Positions 5,990-6,352 of a DNA stretch of 6,352 nt are shown piece after piece. Each line of letters begins with the position of its first letter. Position 1 is the stretch's first letter. The stretch is from Betaproteobacteria bacterium (GTDB taxonomy: Bacteria; Pseudomonadota; Gammaproteobacteria; Burkholderiales; SG8-41). Both the position numbers and the translations under genes were made by a program. The notes under the pieces were generated by a model. It was not told the DNA's origin. It did no database searches and saw only the letters and a list, made by a program, of their open reading frames with translations. The stretch covers positions 1-6,352 of the forward strand of contig JANXRI010000047.1 in NCBI GenBank assembly GCA_025353085.1. Reading direction: 5' to 3'.

Positions 5990-6352
5990 TTAAGCGAGGA
6001 ACAAACGATACGCCGCGTTGCGCGTTTCGTTGGTGTATGGATAGCCGAGCTTGGCCAGAAACGTTTTGAAGGCCGCTTGCTCGCGCGGCGGTACCTGCAT
6101 TCCTACCAGCACCCGGCCGTAGTCGGCGCCGTGGTTGCGGTAATGAAAGAGGCTGATGTTCCAGCCATGGCGCATGCAGTCTAAAAACTTGACCAGCGCG
6201 CCGGGGCGCTCGGGAAATTCAAACCGGTACAGGATTTCGTGGTCGACGCCGGCCGCATGCCCGCCAACCATATGGCGCACATGCGACTTGGCGAGATCGT
6301 TATTGCTGAAATCGAGCGCTTCAAGCCCATTACGCCGAAGCTGTCGCACCAG
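5990..6352 (-). CDS. ilvA: Threonine ammonia-lyase (biosynthetic), C-terminal regulatory part only
   Basis: The frame is open at the right window edge, so only the last 120 residues of a protein usually just over 500 aa are seen; the GTG at 6349 is internal. IlvA converts threonine to 2-oxobutanoate with PLP, the first committed step of isoleucine synthesis, and is inhibited by isoleucine at its C-terminal ACT-like domains. The visible part is that regulatory region. It has L-A-K-x-H-V-R-H-M-V-G-G, then F-E-F-P-E-R-P-G-A-L, then W-N-I-S-L-F-H-Y-R-N-H-G-A-D-Y-G-R-V-L, ending Y-R-L-F-L-A. These match the E. coli IlvA C-terminus closely, including the second ACT-like repeat that short catabolic enzymes lack. 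The PLP domain lies outside the window. A hairpin follows the stop, and slt begins 145 nt downstream in the same direction. Confidence 0.95.
   Translation of the reverse strand: MVRQLRRNGLEALDFSNNDLAKSHVRHMVGGHAAGVDHEILYRFEFPERPGALVKFLDCMRHGWNISLFHYRNHGADYGRVLVGMQVPPREQAAFKTFLAKLGYPYTNETRNAAYRLFLA

Overview
This is a GC-rich, gene-dense stretch of bacterial chromosome. The gene set and the protein similarities point to a proteobacterium, most likely a betaproteobacterium. That placement is an inference from protein resemblance, because there is no rRNA or tRNA gene here to anchor it. I see no mobile element, CRISPR array, RNA gene or attachment site.

From left to right, the + strand carries the 3' end of a MidA/NDUFAF7-type methyltransferase gene (2-427). 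It meets a run of six genes on the - strand. Read in their own direction, from right to left, these are: the 3' end of ilvA (threonine ammonia-lyase, 5990-6352); a 145-bp gap with a hairpin and a possible promoter; slt (periplasmic soluble lytic transglycosylase, 3892-5844); an NDUFA9-like atypical SDR (2908-3852); a glutathione S-transferase (2245-2892); cca (tRNA CCA-adding enzyme, 1107-2234); and a second, YfcG-type glutathione S-transferase (458-1078).

The gaps from slt onward are 39, 15, 10 and 28 nt, so slt-SDR-gst-cca-yfcG is probably one transcript. Its functions are mixed: cell-wall turnover, an NAD(P)-binding protein, two thiol/glutathione enzymes and tRNA 3'-end maturation. Clear Shine-Dalgarno sequences precede the SDR gene and the yfcG-like gene. 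The gst and cca starts lack one and lie close behind the preceding stop codon, which suggests translational coupling.

The region is mostly housekeeping and I found no evidence for a new defence or mobile system. The points most worth checking are a Cca protein whose HD phosphohydrolase motifs are gone, a possible near-leaderless slt transcript, an inverted repeat spanning both convergent stop codons, and homologues of two mitochondrial complex I proteins (NDUFAF7 and NDUFA9) about 2.5 kb apart.
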